Assembly (NCBI GenBank): GCA_903911985.1
Contig: CAIWFP010000141.1
Location: 1 to 12,935, forward strand
Reading direction: 5' to 3'
DNA: 12,935 nucleotides
From: an uncultured Sphingomonadales bacterium
GTDB taxonomy: Bacteria; Pseudomonadota; Alphaproteobacteria; Sphingomonadales; Sphingomonadaceae
The translations under genes were made by a program, and so were the position numbers. Positions within the stretch are counted from its first letter, which is position 1; every line of letters starts with the position of its first letter. The notes under the pieces were generated by a model. That model was not told where the DNA came from. It saw only the letters and a program-made list of their open reading frames with translations, and ran no database searches. Positions 5,378 through 12,916 of the stretch are shown here, piece after piece.

Positions 5378-7696
5378 TCAGCCCGCGCAGGCCATCTGGC
5401 TGGCCGGCGAGCCATAGACAGTGCTGCGTTCGCGCAAGGGTCGGCCGATGGCTTCGGTCAACGCCCGCATCTGGGGCGCATCGAACAATTGCCCATTAAC
5501 ACCGCCAGCGGCGCGGGTGATCGATTCATCCATCAGCACCCCGCCCAGATCATTCGCTCCCGATTGCAGCATCACCGCCGCGCCGTCGGGCCCCAGCTTG
5601 ACCCAACTGGCCTGAATATTGGGGATTGCCCCATCCAGCGCGATGCGCGCCACCGCGTGCATCAGCACCGCCTCGCGCCATGTCGGGCCGGAGCGGGTTT
5701 CCCCCCGGCGCCAGTTGGGCGCCTCCATATGGACGAAGGGCAATGGCACGAATTCTGTAAAGCCGCCGGTTTCCTGCTGCAGCTGGCGAATACGCAACAG
5801 ATGGATCGCCCAGTGATCATAGGTTTCGACATGGCCGAACATGATCGTGGCGGTGGATTTCAGCCCAACCCTGTGCGCCGCGCGCATAACCGCCAGCCAG
5901 TCGCCGGTCATGATCTTGTCGGGGCAGATAATCCGCCGAATGTCGTCGGACAGGATTTCCGCCGCCGTCCCCGGCAAGGTGGCTAGCCCCGCCTGCTTCA
6001 GCCCGGCCAGATATTCCTCGTAGGACAGCCCCAGCGTGGTCGCGCCATGATGCACTTCCAGCGGCGAGAAGGCATGGACATGCATCTGCGGCACCGCCTC
6101 CTTCACCGCCGCGACGATGCCGCGATAGGTGTGGCCGTCATAGCTGGGGTGGATGCCGCCCTGCAGGCAGACTTCGGTGGCGCCGCGCTCGTGCGCCTCG
6201 ATCGTGCGGCGGGCGATTTCGGCGTGATCGATATTGTAGGCGGGGCCCCTTTCGCTGCGGGTGCTGCCCTTGGAAAAGGCGCAGAATCCGCAGCGGTGAA
6301 GGCAGATGTTGGTATAGTTGATGTTGCGGTTGATGACATGGGTGACGGCATCGCCCACCCGATCCGCGCGCAATTCGTCGGCCATCCGGCATACCGCATC
6401 GAAATCGCGACCTTCCGCCGTGAACAGCCGCGCGACCTGGGGCTGAGTCAGTTCCTCGCCCTGTTCGGCCAGCCCCAGCGCCACGGCAATCCGCGGGTCG
6501 CGCCCGGTAATCAGCGAGGGCAGCAGTTCGGGTACCGGGGCGCCCGTGCCGGGATGCCAGTCCACCTCGCGCGGCAGCCCGCGCCCATCCACCTCGCGCA
6601 AAATGCGGGTGTGGAGCGAGGGATCGGCCCAGCGGACAACGTCGCGGGCATAGGCCGGGCCGATCGCCAGCCGCTGACGCAAGTGGCGGCCGGCCGCTTC
6701 GGTTTCGGTCTCCAGCTTCACCAGATGCGGCCAGGGTGCCTCCGGGTTGACGTGATCGGGCGTAACCGGCGAAACGCCACCCCAGTCGTTCACCCCGGCC
6801 CGCACCAGCTGCGCCAGTTCGCCCGGTTGCAGGTTGGGCGGCGCCTGTATCGTCATCGCCGGCCCAAGGATGGCCCGCGCGGCGGCAATCGTCCACAGAT
6901 GATCTTCAAGCGTGGGGTCGCCCGAGGCGCGCATCAGCGTATCCGCCTTGGCGCGGAAATTCTGGATGATGACTTCCTGAATGTGGCCATGGCGGGCATG
7001 CAGGTCGCGGATCGCCAGCAAGGCCTCCACCCGCTCGGCCCGCGTTTCGCCAATGCCGATAAGGAGCCCGGTGGTAAACGGCACCCCCGCCTCGCCCGCC
7101 AGCCTGATCGCTTCCAACCGCGCCTGCGGCTGTTTGTCGGGCGAACCATGGTGCGGCATGCCCTTGGCGCATAGCCGTTCCGACGTGCTCTCCAGCATCA
7201 GACCCATCGATGCCGCGACAGGGCGCAAGGCGGCATAGTCGCCCGCATCCATCAGGCCGGGGTTGAGATGGGGCAGCAGGCCGGTTTCCTTCAGCACCAG
7301 CGCGGCGGCGGCCGCGACATAGTCCAGCGTGCTGGCATAGCCACGTTGTGCCAGCCACTCGCGCGCGACCGCATAACGGGCTTCGGGCCGGTCCCCCAGC
7401 GTGAACAATGCCTCGCGGCAGCCCGCCTGTTCGCCGGCACGGGCAATCGCCAGCACCTGATCAAGGTCCAGATAGGGCGATGACAGTTCCGAGGGGCGCC
7501 GGGCAAAGGTGCAATAATGGCAGACATCGCGGCACAGCTGGGTCAGCGGGATGAACACCTTGCGCGAATAGGTCACCACCGTGCCATGCCCGGCCAGCGT
7601 CAACGCCTCGGCATCGTTCAGCAGTTGCGCCAGCGGGCGCTGCTCCAGCCGTTCCAGCCAGTCTTGCGCGTCGTCAGGATCCCACCAGCTGGTCAT
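5378..7696 (-). CDS. fbiC: FO synthase, fused CofG-CofH radical SAM protein (FbiC)
   Basis: A 772-aa bifunctional radical SAM enzyme that joins tyrosine to 5-amino-6-(ribitylamino)uracil, giving FO, the deazaflavin core of F420. The N-terminal CofG half holds the [4Fe-4S] motif CRDVCHYC (Cys55, Cys59, Cys62) in the signature YSRKVFIPLTQLC; the C-terminal CofH half has its own motif CLHRCGFC (Cys465, Cys469, Cys472) after NRNINYTNI. Both clusters are intact and both SAM-binding halves look complete. It is somewhat shorter than mycobacterial FbiC (about 850 aa), mostly at the ends. ATG 7696 is preferred over an in-frame TTG at 7744, which has no ribosome binding site. ATG 7696 has only a distant AAAGG (12 nt) but overlaps the stop of a 29-codon ORF as ATGA, so coupled initiation is likely. 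cofC follows by 6 nt. Other F420 genes (cofD, cofE) must be elsewhere. Confidence 0.96.
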   Translation of the reverse strand: MTSWWDPDDAQDWLERLEQRPLAQLLNDAEALTLAGHGTVVTYSRKVFIPLTQLCRDVCHYCTFARRPSELSSPYLDLDQVLAIARAGEQAGCREALFTLGDRPEARYAVAREWLAQRGYASTLDYVAAAAALVLKETGLLPHLNPGLMDAGDYAALRPVAASMGLMLESTSERLCAKGMPHHGSPDKQPQARLEAIRLAGEAGVPFTTGLLIGIGETRAERVEALLAIRDLHARHGHIQEVIIQNFRAKADTLMRASGDPTLEDHLWTIAAARAILGPAMTIQAPPNLQPGELAQLVRAGVNDWGGVSPVTPDHVNPEAPWPHLVKLETETEAAGRHLRQRLAIGPAYARDVVRWADPSLHTRILREVDGRGLPREVDWHPGTGAPVPELLPSLITGRDPRIAVALGLAEQGEELTQPQVARLFTAEGRDFDAVCRMADELRADRVGDAVTHVINRNINYTNICLHRCGFCAFSKGSTRSERGPAYNIDHAEIARRTIEAHERGATEVCLQGGIHPSYDGHTYRGIVAAVKEAVPQMHVHAFSPLEVHHGATTLGLSYEEYLAGLKQAGLATLPGTAAEILSDDIRRIICPDKIMTGDWLAVMRAAHRVGLKSTATIMFGHVETYDHWAIHLLRIRQLQQETGGFTEFVPLPFVHMEAPNWRRGETRSGPTWREAVLMHAVARIALDGAIPNIQASWVKLGPDGAAVMLQSGANDLGGVLMDESITRAAGGVNGQLFDAPQMRALTEAIGRPLRERSTVYGSPASQMACAG

Positions 7697-7782
7697 GCGG
7701 TTACAAAGCCTTTCTGGCAGCGATGAGGCCGCAGAGGGTGACAAACGACGCGGTTAGCCGCAAGCAGAATATACAGCTTCAT
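7693..7782 (-). CDS. Possible 29-aa ORF translationally coupled to fbiC
   Basis: An ATG at 7780-7782 is preceded by a purine-rich stretch GGAGAGGACGAAGG ending 4 nt before it, the best ribosome binding site in the gap between the BKACE gene and fbiC. The 29-codon ORF begins MKLYILLAANRVV, becomes His/Arg/Cys-rich and stops at a TGA that overlaps the fbiC ATG (ATGA). Since fbiC has only a weak, distant site of its own, the ORF could serve to bring ribosomes to fbiC. I know no family for it. A frameshifted older N-terminus of FbiC or a chance ORF remain possible. Confidence 0.35.
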   Translation of the reverse strand: MKLYILLAANRVVCHPLRPHRCQKGFVTA

Positions 7783-7818
7783 CGCGCCTTCGTCCTCTCC
7801 ATGGCCACCCCTGCGGCA

Positions 7819-8748
7819 TCAAATCGCGGTACGATCGCCGCCCTTGAGCGACAGGATCTGGCGCGCCTCGTCGGGTGTCGCCACCGAAAGCCCCATGCCT
7901 TCAATAATCTTGCGCGCACTGGCGACCTGCTGGGCGTTGGTCTCGGCCAGCTTGCCGGGTCCGGCCCACAGCGAATCCTCAAGCCCGACTCGCACATTGC
8001 CGCCCATCGAGGCCGCCATCGCGACAATGCTCATCTGCCGCGCTCCCGCGCCCAGCACCGACCATTCGTACTGGTCGCCGAACAGCCGGTCGGCGGTACG
8101 CTTCATATGCATGATATCGTCGGGATGGCCACCAATGCCGCCCAGAATGCCAAAGCAGGTCTGCACGAACAGCGGCGCCTTCACCAGTCCGCGATCAAGG
8201 AAATGAGCGAGGTTGTAGAGGTGGCTGGTGTCATAACATTCAAACTCGAACCGCGTGCCCAGCGGCGTCAGCAGCGCCAGCAGCCCCTCGATGTCCTTGT
8301 AGGTGTTCTTGAACACCAGATCGCGCGAGGCCTCCAGCACCTCTGGCTCCCACGCGTGCTTCCAGTCCTTGTAACGGTTCAGCATCGGGAACAGGCCGAA
8401 GCCCATCGTCCCCATGTTGAGGCTGGCGACTTCGGGCTGAAACCGGGTGGCTGGGCGCAGACGTTCTTCCAGCGTCATCGACGGATGGCCACCGGTGGTG
8501 AGGTTGATCACCGCATCACACCGCTGCTTGATGACCTTGAGGAACGGCTCGAACAGATCCGGGTTCTGGTCCGGCCGGCCATCGACCGGATTGCGCGCGT
8601 GCAGATGGATGATCGCCGCGCCAGCCTCCGCAGCGCCCACGGCGGCTTCGGCGATTTCCTCAGCCGTGATCGGCAGATGCGGCGACATGCTCGGCGTGTG
8701 GATGGCGCCGGTCACCGCGCAACTGATGATTACCTTGCCCTTGGCCAC
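7819..8748 (-). CDS. Beta-keto acid cleavage enzyme (BKACE, DUF849 family)
   Basis: A 309-aa TIM-barrel enzyme of the BKACE family, whose known members (such as Kce of lysine fermentation) condense a beta-keto acid with acetyl-CoA and split it into acetoacetate and a new acyl-CoA, using Zn2+. The metal ligands are visible as HLHAR (His48, His50) and Glu256 in RVGLEDSLW. The family strand motifs NLTTGG (82-87), SLNMGTM (109-115) and FECYDTSH (168-176) are also present. Length is typical. The GTG start at 8748 is supported by GGGAG 6 nt upstream. It lies between the LAL regulator and the F420 genes on the same strand, fitting a ring- or chain-cleavage step in the regulated pathway. The family has many substrates (3-keto-5-aminohexanoate, dehydrocarnitine, beta-ketoadipate and others); the sequence does not say which applies here. 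Confidence 0.9.
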   Translation of the reverse strand: MAKGKVIISCAVTGAIHTPSMSPHLPITAEEIAEAAVGAAEAGAAIIHLHARNPVDGRPDQNPDLFEPFLKVIKQRCDAVINLTTGGHPSMTLEERLRPATRFQPEVASLNMGTMGFGLFPMLNRYKDWKHAWEPEVLEASRDLVFKNTYKDIEGLLALLTPLGTRFEFECYDTSHLYNLAHFLDRGLVKAPLFVQTCFGILGGIGGHPDDIMHMKRTADRLFGDQYEWSVLGAGARQMSIVAMAASMGGNVRVGLEDSLWAGPGKLAETNAQQVASARKIIEGMGLSVATPDEARQILSLKGGDRTAI

Positions 8749-8779
8749 TACCCGCTCCCGATTGTTCCGACGATCTTCA

Positions 8780-8795
8780 ACCCCGTTCTAGGGGT
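8780..8795. terminator. Small GC-rich hairpin between the LAL regulator and BKACE genes
   Basis: ACCCC (8780-8784) and GGGGT (8791-8795) can pair around a 6-nt loop. It lies about 36 nt past the regulator stop and 31 nt before the BKACE start on the minus strand, without a T-run. It might weaken read-through in this 82-bp gap. I see no clear promoter here, so BKACE may be transcribed together with the regulator gene. Confidence 0.2.
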
Positions 8796-8830
8796 GGGCA
8801 GTCACCCTCAGCCTTTCGCAAGATAGGGTC

Positions 8831-11521
8831 TCAGGACAAAATCCCGTATTGCCGCGCGCGAATGACCGCTTGCGGGCGGCGGCGCACGCCCAGCTTGTCA
8901 TAAATCTGCTGCATGTACCATTTGACGGTGCCTTCGGTCAGGCCCAGCCGGTCACCGATCTCGCGATTGCGCAGGCCGCCGCTGACCAGCGTGAGGATTT
9001 CCACTTCGCGCTGCGACAGGCCGCTGCCAAGGCCGTAGTCATCCTCGTCCACCTCCTCGATCTGCGGCTTGCCCTTGAGCACCGACACCAGTTTGGCGGC
9101 GAATTTGTCCACCGGCGTTTCCAGCACCGGGCTGTTGCCATAGGCCTCGATCAGCAGCGACCCGATGGCCTCGCCCTCGTCGATGAACGGGCGGATCCAG
9201 CCACCCGGTTCGGCCAGTTCAACCGCCGCGCGCACCGACCGGCGCGCTTCGGAACGATTGCCCGACAGCACCGCGATTTCCGCCAGCAGCAACTCGAAGG
9301 TGACCGCCGAACGGGTGGCGCCGCGCTTGCGCACAAATTCCAGCCAGCGCTTGGCGATCTTGCGCGAGCGCACGAGGCGAAAGCGATGCATTTCCAGCCT
9401 GAGCCAGGCGGTCGCCATCCATTCGTTGAGCCGGGTGGGATTGAGCGTGGGCACCGGCTCGCCCTCCAGCTTGAGGTCGCTGGACCAGAACACCTGCTCG
9501 GCCTGCTCCAGATGGCCAAGCTTGACCAGCATGCGGATCTGTTCCGAAATCACCAGAGCCCGCAGCCGGTCAAGGCCGCATTCGATGGCAACCAGATGCG
9601 CTTCCTCCAGCCCCGACAAGGCGCTGGCATAGTCCCCCTCGGCCGCCGCCAAGCGTGCCCGCACGAGGTAGCCCGAGGCCAGCTGGTCGACAAAGCCCCA
9701 TTTGCGGATGGAGGGCAGATAGGTCTCGACCAGCCTTGCCGCGTCCTCGATCTCCCCGCACTCATAGAGCAATTCGGCAAGCGGCAGGGCCGGCAGGGCG
9801 GCAAGACCGGAAACCTTGCCCTCCATCTCCAGCGCCCGCGCATGCGCCTCGGTGAGGAACTGGCGCGCCATCTGTGTCTTGCCCTGCGCAACCAGGGTTG
9901 GCGCCACCGAGGACTTCAGCGCGATCGAGGCGAATTCCGAACCGGGCCGGCCCAGCGCCTTGCGCAGTTCCGCCTCCAGCCGCAGCATGTCGTGGAAATG
10001 ATAAAGTTCGCGCCGCGCCGAAAGCAGCTGCGCCAGCAGGGTGCAGCTGAGATAGGCATGGTCATCGCCCAGATCGTCCAGCAATGCCTCGCTCTGGCGT
10101 TCGACAAAGACCATGTTGTCGCGCGCCGATTCCAGCATGATCCGGCGATGGCGGACCCTGAACCCGGCCTGCTCGGCGCCATATTCGTCCAGTTCGCCGC
10201 TTTCGAGCCTGGCGGCAATGGCAACTTCGGCGGCCTCGATCAGCCGCTGCGACGATTTGAACGCCAGCCGCCGACTCCGCCGCCACGACATTGCCAACAA
10301 CAGCGATGGACGGCTTTGCAGCAAATCCCACGAAATATCGTTGGCCACATCGTCGAGCCGGTAGAGCAGCCCGCCGTAGATCATCGGTTCGGCCAGCAAT
10401 TCAAGCTGATCGGCCAGAAAGGCCTTGTCGCCGCTTTGCACCGCGTGATCGAGCGCCAGTTGCAGATCGCCATTGTCGGCGTAGAACCGGCTGGCCCGGC
10501 GATGCAGTTCGGCCGCGCGTTCGGGCGCGCGCATCATCAACCGGCCAAACACCATGTCGCGAAACAGGCTGTAATAGCGGTAGCGGTTAAGTTCTCGATC
10601 GAGTTCCGCCAGAAACAACCCCCGCTCGAACACCTGCTCCAGCATGATCCGGGCGTTCTCGGTTCTGACCACGGCGGCGCAGGCCGAAGGGGTCAGCTCG
10701 CCCAGAATCGAAGTGTCGATAATGAAGTCGCGGATATCCTGCGGCAGCCCGTCGACCACCTCCTCATGGAAATAGCTGGCAAATTCATGGCGCAGGCCCG
10801 TCGCGCCGCCTTCGGGGGGATAGCCTTCGTCCATGTCGCGCCGCCAGGCCCCGGCGGCCAGGATCAGCCCGGCTGCCCAGCCCTGGGTGTCAACCACGGT
10901 CCGCTGGATTTCGACCGCCGGCATCGGCACTTCCACCTGCTGCTGGATCAGCCGCGCCGCCTCCTCGGCGTCGAAACACAGGTGCCGAACCCGCACTTCC
11001 AGCAGGTGGCCCAGCGAGCGCAAACGCGCAAGATTGATGCCGCACTCCCCGCGCGAGGCAATGACGGTGGTCATGGCATCGCGGGCGCTGGCGATCAGTT
11101 GGTCGACGAAGTCACGAACCTCGCGCGACAGCAATTGCGCGTCATCGATAAACAGGACCGGCTTCGGGCCCGATGTGTCGGAAAAACTGGCGAGCCAGCT
11201 GCGGGGGTCACGTTCGAGTGAAGTATCGACCGCGGGCAGATTGGCGACGATCATCGCCTGCCTCAGCGCCACTTCGAAAGAGGCAAGCGAGTCGATGCCC
11301 GCGCGCGCGGCGATCCACAGCACCGGCCGCCCCTGCTCCTGCAACAAGCCGGCCCAGCGCAGCATGGCGGTCGTCTTGCCAAACCCCGCCGGACTGCTGA
11401 CCGTGACCACCCGCGAAGCGCCAACGTCGTTCACCAGCCGCTCGATCGCTTCGCGGGCTACATATTTGTGTGCGGCCCGCGGCGGCACGATGGTTGTCGG
11501 AACAACGCCCATAACAGTCAC
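8831..11521 (-). CDS. LAL-type (MalT-like) LuxR-family transcriptional regulator
   Basis: An 896-aa regulator of the large ATP-binding LuxR (LAL) class. The N-terminal STAND ATPase has Walker A SPAGFGKTT (43-51), Walker B VLFIDDAQ (122-129) and the sensor-like VIASR. A middle region of about 500 residues is made of repeated helix pairs of the MalT/TPR type, rich in Leu, Ala and Arg, which in this class binds the inducer. The C-terminal LuxR helix-turn-helix is complete (about 834-896: LSQREVEIL, NREIGDRLGLTEGTVKWYM, KLGVRRR). Such proteins are ATP- and ligand-dependent activators of catabolic operons. The gene is divergent from the acyl-CoA dehydrogenase and 82 bp upstream of BKACE, so both are likely targets. 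GTG 11521 is the longest start, with only weak GGGTAGAG ahead; ATG 11512 is a close alternative. Confidence 0.92.
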   Translation of the reverse strand: MTVMGVVPTTIVPPRAAHKYVAREAIERLVNDVGASRVVTVSSPAGFGKTTAMLRWAGLLQEQGRPVLWIAARAGIDSLASFEVALRQAMIVANLPAVDTSLERDPRSWLASFSDTSGPKPVLFIDDAQLLSREVRDFVDQLIASARDAMTTVIASRGECGINLARLRSLGHLLEVRVRHLCFDAEEAARLIQQQVEVPMPAVEIQRTVVDTQGWAAGLILAAGAWRRDMDEGYPPEGGATGLRHEFASYFHEEVVDGLPQDIRDFIIDTSILGELTPSACAAVVRTENARIMLEQVFERGLFLAELDRELNRYRYYSLFRDMVFGRLMMRAPERAAELHRRASRFYADNGDLQLALDHAVQSGDKAFLADQLELLAEPMIYGGLLYRLDDVANDISWDLLQSRPSLLLAMSWRRSRRLAFKSSQRLIEAAEVAIAARLESGELDEYGAEQAGFRVRHRRIMLESARDNMVFVERQSEALLDDLGDDHAYLSCTLLAQLLSARRELYHFHDMLRLEAELRKALGRPGSEFASIALKSSVAPTLVAQGKTQMARQFLTEAHARALEMEGKVSGLAALPALPLAELLYECGEIEDAARLVETYLPSIRKWGFVDQLASGYLVRARLAAAEGDYASALSGLEEAHLVAIECGLDRLRALVISEQIRMLVKLGHLEQAEQVFWSSDLKLEGEPVPTLNPTRLNEWMATAWLRLEMHRFRLVRSRKIAKRWLEFVRKRGATRSAVTFELLLAEIAVLSGNRSEARRSVRAAVELAEPGGWIRPFIDEGEAIGSLLIEAYGNSPVLETPVDKFAAKLVSVLKGKPQIEEVDEDDYGLGSGLSQREVEILTLVSGGLRNREIGDRLGLTEGTVKWYMQQIYDKLGVRRRPQAVIRARQYGILS

Positions 11522-11710
11522 ACTCTACCCAAAGGACCGTGCGGGCTGACTGCCCGCCATCTGATCGGCGCAACTTATTCAACAAGAATCTGTCAAGCAC
11601 AAGCATCATTTCCTATCGGCAGATAGGTGGCCAGCGCGACCTGGCAGGTCAGGGGCAGGATAGCGCAAGGCTATCACCAAGCTGGCTTGCGACGAGAGAG
11701 ATGCCGCCGC
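11522..11710. promoter_or_regulatory. Divergent control region with three perfect inverted repeats
   Basis: This 189-bp gap lies between the LAL regulator and acyl-CoA dehydrogenase genes. It holds three perfect 6-bp inverted repeats: GCGGGC/GCCCGC at 11541-11557, CCTATC/GATAGG at 11612-11627 and GATAGC/GCTATC at 11659-11675. The last two share a GATAG half-site, four copies in total, and their centres are about 48 bp apart. They are good candidates for the LAL binding site. A minus-strand TTGACA (11591-11596) has no matching -10, and no clear sigma70 promoter faces the dehydrogenase, as expected for activator-dependent promoters. Confidence 0.45.
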
Positions 11711-12874
11711 ATGGATTTCAACCTGCCTGAAGAACACGGCGCCTTCCGCGACATGGTGCGTCGCTGGGTCGACAACGAATGTCCCAAGGACTGGGCGCGC
11801 AAGCTTGAAGCCGACGAGCACAACTATCCGCACGCGCTGTGGGACAAGTTCAGCGAGGCAGGCTTTCACGGCATCGGCATTTCCGAGGAATATGGCGGGC
11901 AGGGCGGCGATGTGCTGATGCAGATGCTGCTGGCGCGCGAACTGGCGCGTTCGCTGGGCGGCCTCGCATGGATCTGGGGCATCACCTCGTTTGCCGGCTC
12001 GAAGTCGATCGGCCTTTACGGCACGCCGGAGCAGAAAGCGAAATACCTGCCCAGGATCGCCGCCGGCCAATTGAAGGCCGCGATTTCCTTCACCGAACCG
12101 GCCGGCGGAACTGATGTGCTGGGCAGCCTTTCCACCAAGGCCCACAAGGTTGACGGTGGCTGGGTGATCAATGGCGAAAAGATCTGGTCTTCCTCGGCCC
12201 ATGTCGCCGACTACCTGCTTGTTCTCGCCCGCACCGACAGCAATGTCGAAAAGAAGCATCAGGGCCTGACTCTGTTCTGGGTCCCGGCCAAGAGCGAAGG
12301 CGTCAGGATCACCAACCTGCCAAAGCTTGGCATGCGGTCGATGGGCAGTTCCAGCGTGGTCTATGACAATGTCTTTGTCGCGGACGAGAACGTTTTGGCC
12401 GAACCCAATCGCGCCTGGTACACCCTGCTTCCCACCCTCAACAACGAGCGCATCATGGTCGGCGCCTTCTGCCTTGGCGTGATCGATGGCGTGCTGGAAG
12501 ACGCGCTGGATTACATGAAGCAGCGCAAGGCCTTTGGGAAAATTATTGGCGAGTTCCAGATCCTGCAACACTATGTGGCCGACATTGCCACCATGCAGCG
12601 CACCACCGAACTGCTGCTCCATTCCTGCGCCGACAAGCAGGCGCGCGGCGAGAACGTTGGCTCCGATGCCAACATGCTCAAGCTGTTCGCCTCGGAAAAC
12701 GCCAACAAGGCGGCCGACATGGGCATCCAGATTCTGGGCGGCATGGGCTATTCGGCGGAAACCGACATGCAGCGCTACTGGCGCGATTCCCGCCTGTGGC
12801 GAATTGGCCCGATCACCAATGAAATGGTCAGAAACGGCATCGCCGAATCACTTGGCCTACCCCGTTCATTTTAG
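11711..12874 (+). CDS. Acyl-CoA dehydrogenase family protein
   Basis: A 387-aa FAD enzyme of the ACAD fold that introduces an alpha-beta double bond into an acyl-CoA and passes electrons to ETF. Seen in order: an N-terminal helical domain (1-120), the flavin-contact motif SFTEPAGGTDV (126-136), a beta domain with INGEKIWSSSA (153-163), and a C-terminal helical domain with RKAFGK (272-277), FQILQH (282-287) and ILGGMGYS (341-348). The usual catalytic Glu in the C-terminal YEGT motif is replaced: the segment reads RIGPITNEM (364-372). Glu246 in LNNERIM matches the alternative base position used by isovaleryl- and long-chain-type enzymes, so activity is still plausible. ATG 11711 has GAGAG 10 nt upstream, and the protein begins where family members do. 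It is divergent from the LAL regulator, so probably under its control. The gene end sits in a tandem repeat. The substrate is unknown; a cyclic or branched acyl-CoA fits the context. Confidence 0.93.
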   Translation: MDFNLPEEHGAFRDMVRRWVDNECPKDWARKLEADEHNYPHALWDKFSEAGFHGIGISEEYGGQGGDVLMQMLLARELARSLGGLAWIWGITSFAGSKSIGLYGTPEQKAKYLPRIAAGQLKAAISFTEPAGGTDVLGSLSTKAHKVDGGWVINGEKIWSSSAHVADYLLVLARTDSNVEKKHQGLTLFWVPAKSEGVRITNLPKLGMRSMGSSSVVYDNVFVADENVLAEPNRAWYTLLPTLNNERIMVGAFCLGVIDGVLEDALDYMKQRKAFGKIIGEFQILQHYVADIATMQRTTELLLHSCADKQARGENVGSDANMLKLFASENANKAADMGIQILGGMGYSAETDMQRYWRDSRLWRIGPITNEMVRNGIAESLGLPRSF

Positions 12875-12916
12875 GCCCCGTTCATTTTAGGCCCCGTTCA
12901 TTTTAGGCCCCGTTCA
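12860..12916 (+). repeat. 16-bp tandem repeat, about 3.6 copies, spanning the dehydrogenase stop codon
   Basis: The unit CCCCGTTCATTTTAGG occurs three times without a change (12860-12875, 12876-12891, 12892-12907), followed by a partial copy CCCCGTTCA (12908-12916). The first copy encodes the last residues and stop of the acyl-CoA dehydrogenase (PRSF, TAG), a conserved ending in this family. It therefore looks like the ancestral copy, and the downstream ones like duplications. Since the unit is not a multiple of three and the stop is in copy 1, copy-number changes would not alter the protein. Confidence 0.95.

Noticed and set aside
4898..7174. Long plus-strand open frames opposite cofC and fbiC
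   Set aside because: They have no recognisable family motifs and overlap radical SAM and nucleotidyltransferase genes whose motifs are unmistakable.
7694..7744. TTG at 7744 as the fbiC start
   Set aside because: No ribosome binding site precedes it, and the 16 extra residues do not resemble FbiC. ATG 7696 overlaps a stop as ATGA, favouring coupled initiation.
7750..7761. GCGG-TTAG-CCGC palindrome upstream of fbiC as an operator
   Set aside because: Four-base GC arms are expected by chance in DNA of this composition, and the site lies inside the putative small ORF.
8849..11221. A 790-codon plus-strand open frame opposite the LAL regulator
   Set aside because: It is the antisense shadow of a GC-rich coding gene. 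It shows no domain motif, while the minus strand has clear Walker and LuxR-HTH motifs throughout.
11591..11596. TTGACA on the minus strand as the -35 of the LAL regulator promoter
   Set aside because: No acceptable -10 hexamer lies 15-19 nt downstream, so it was not called as a promoter.
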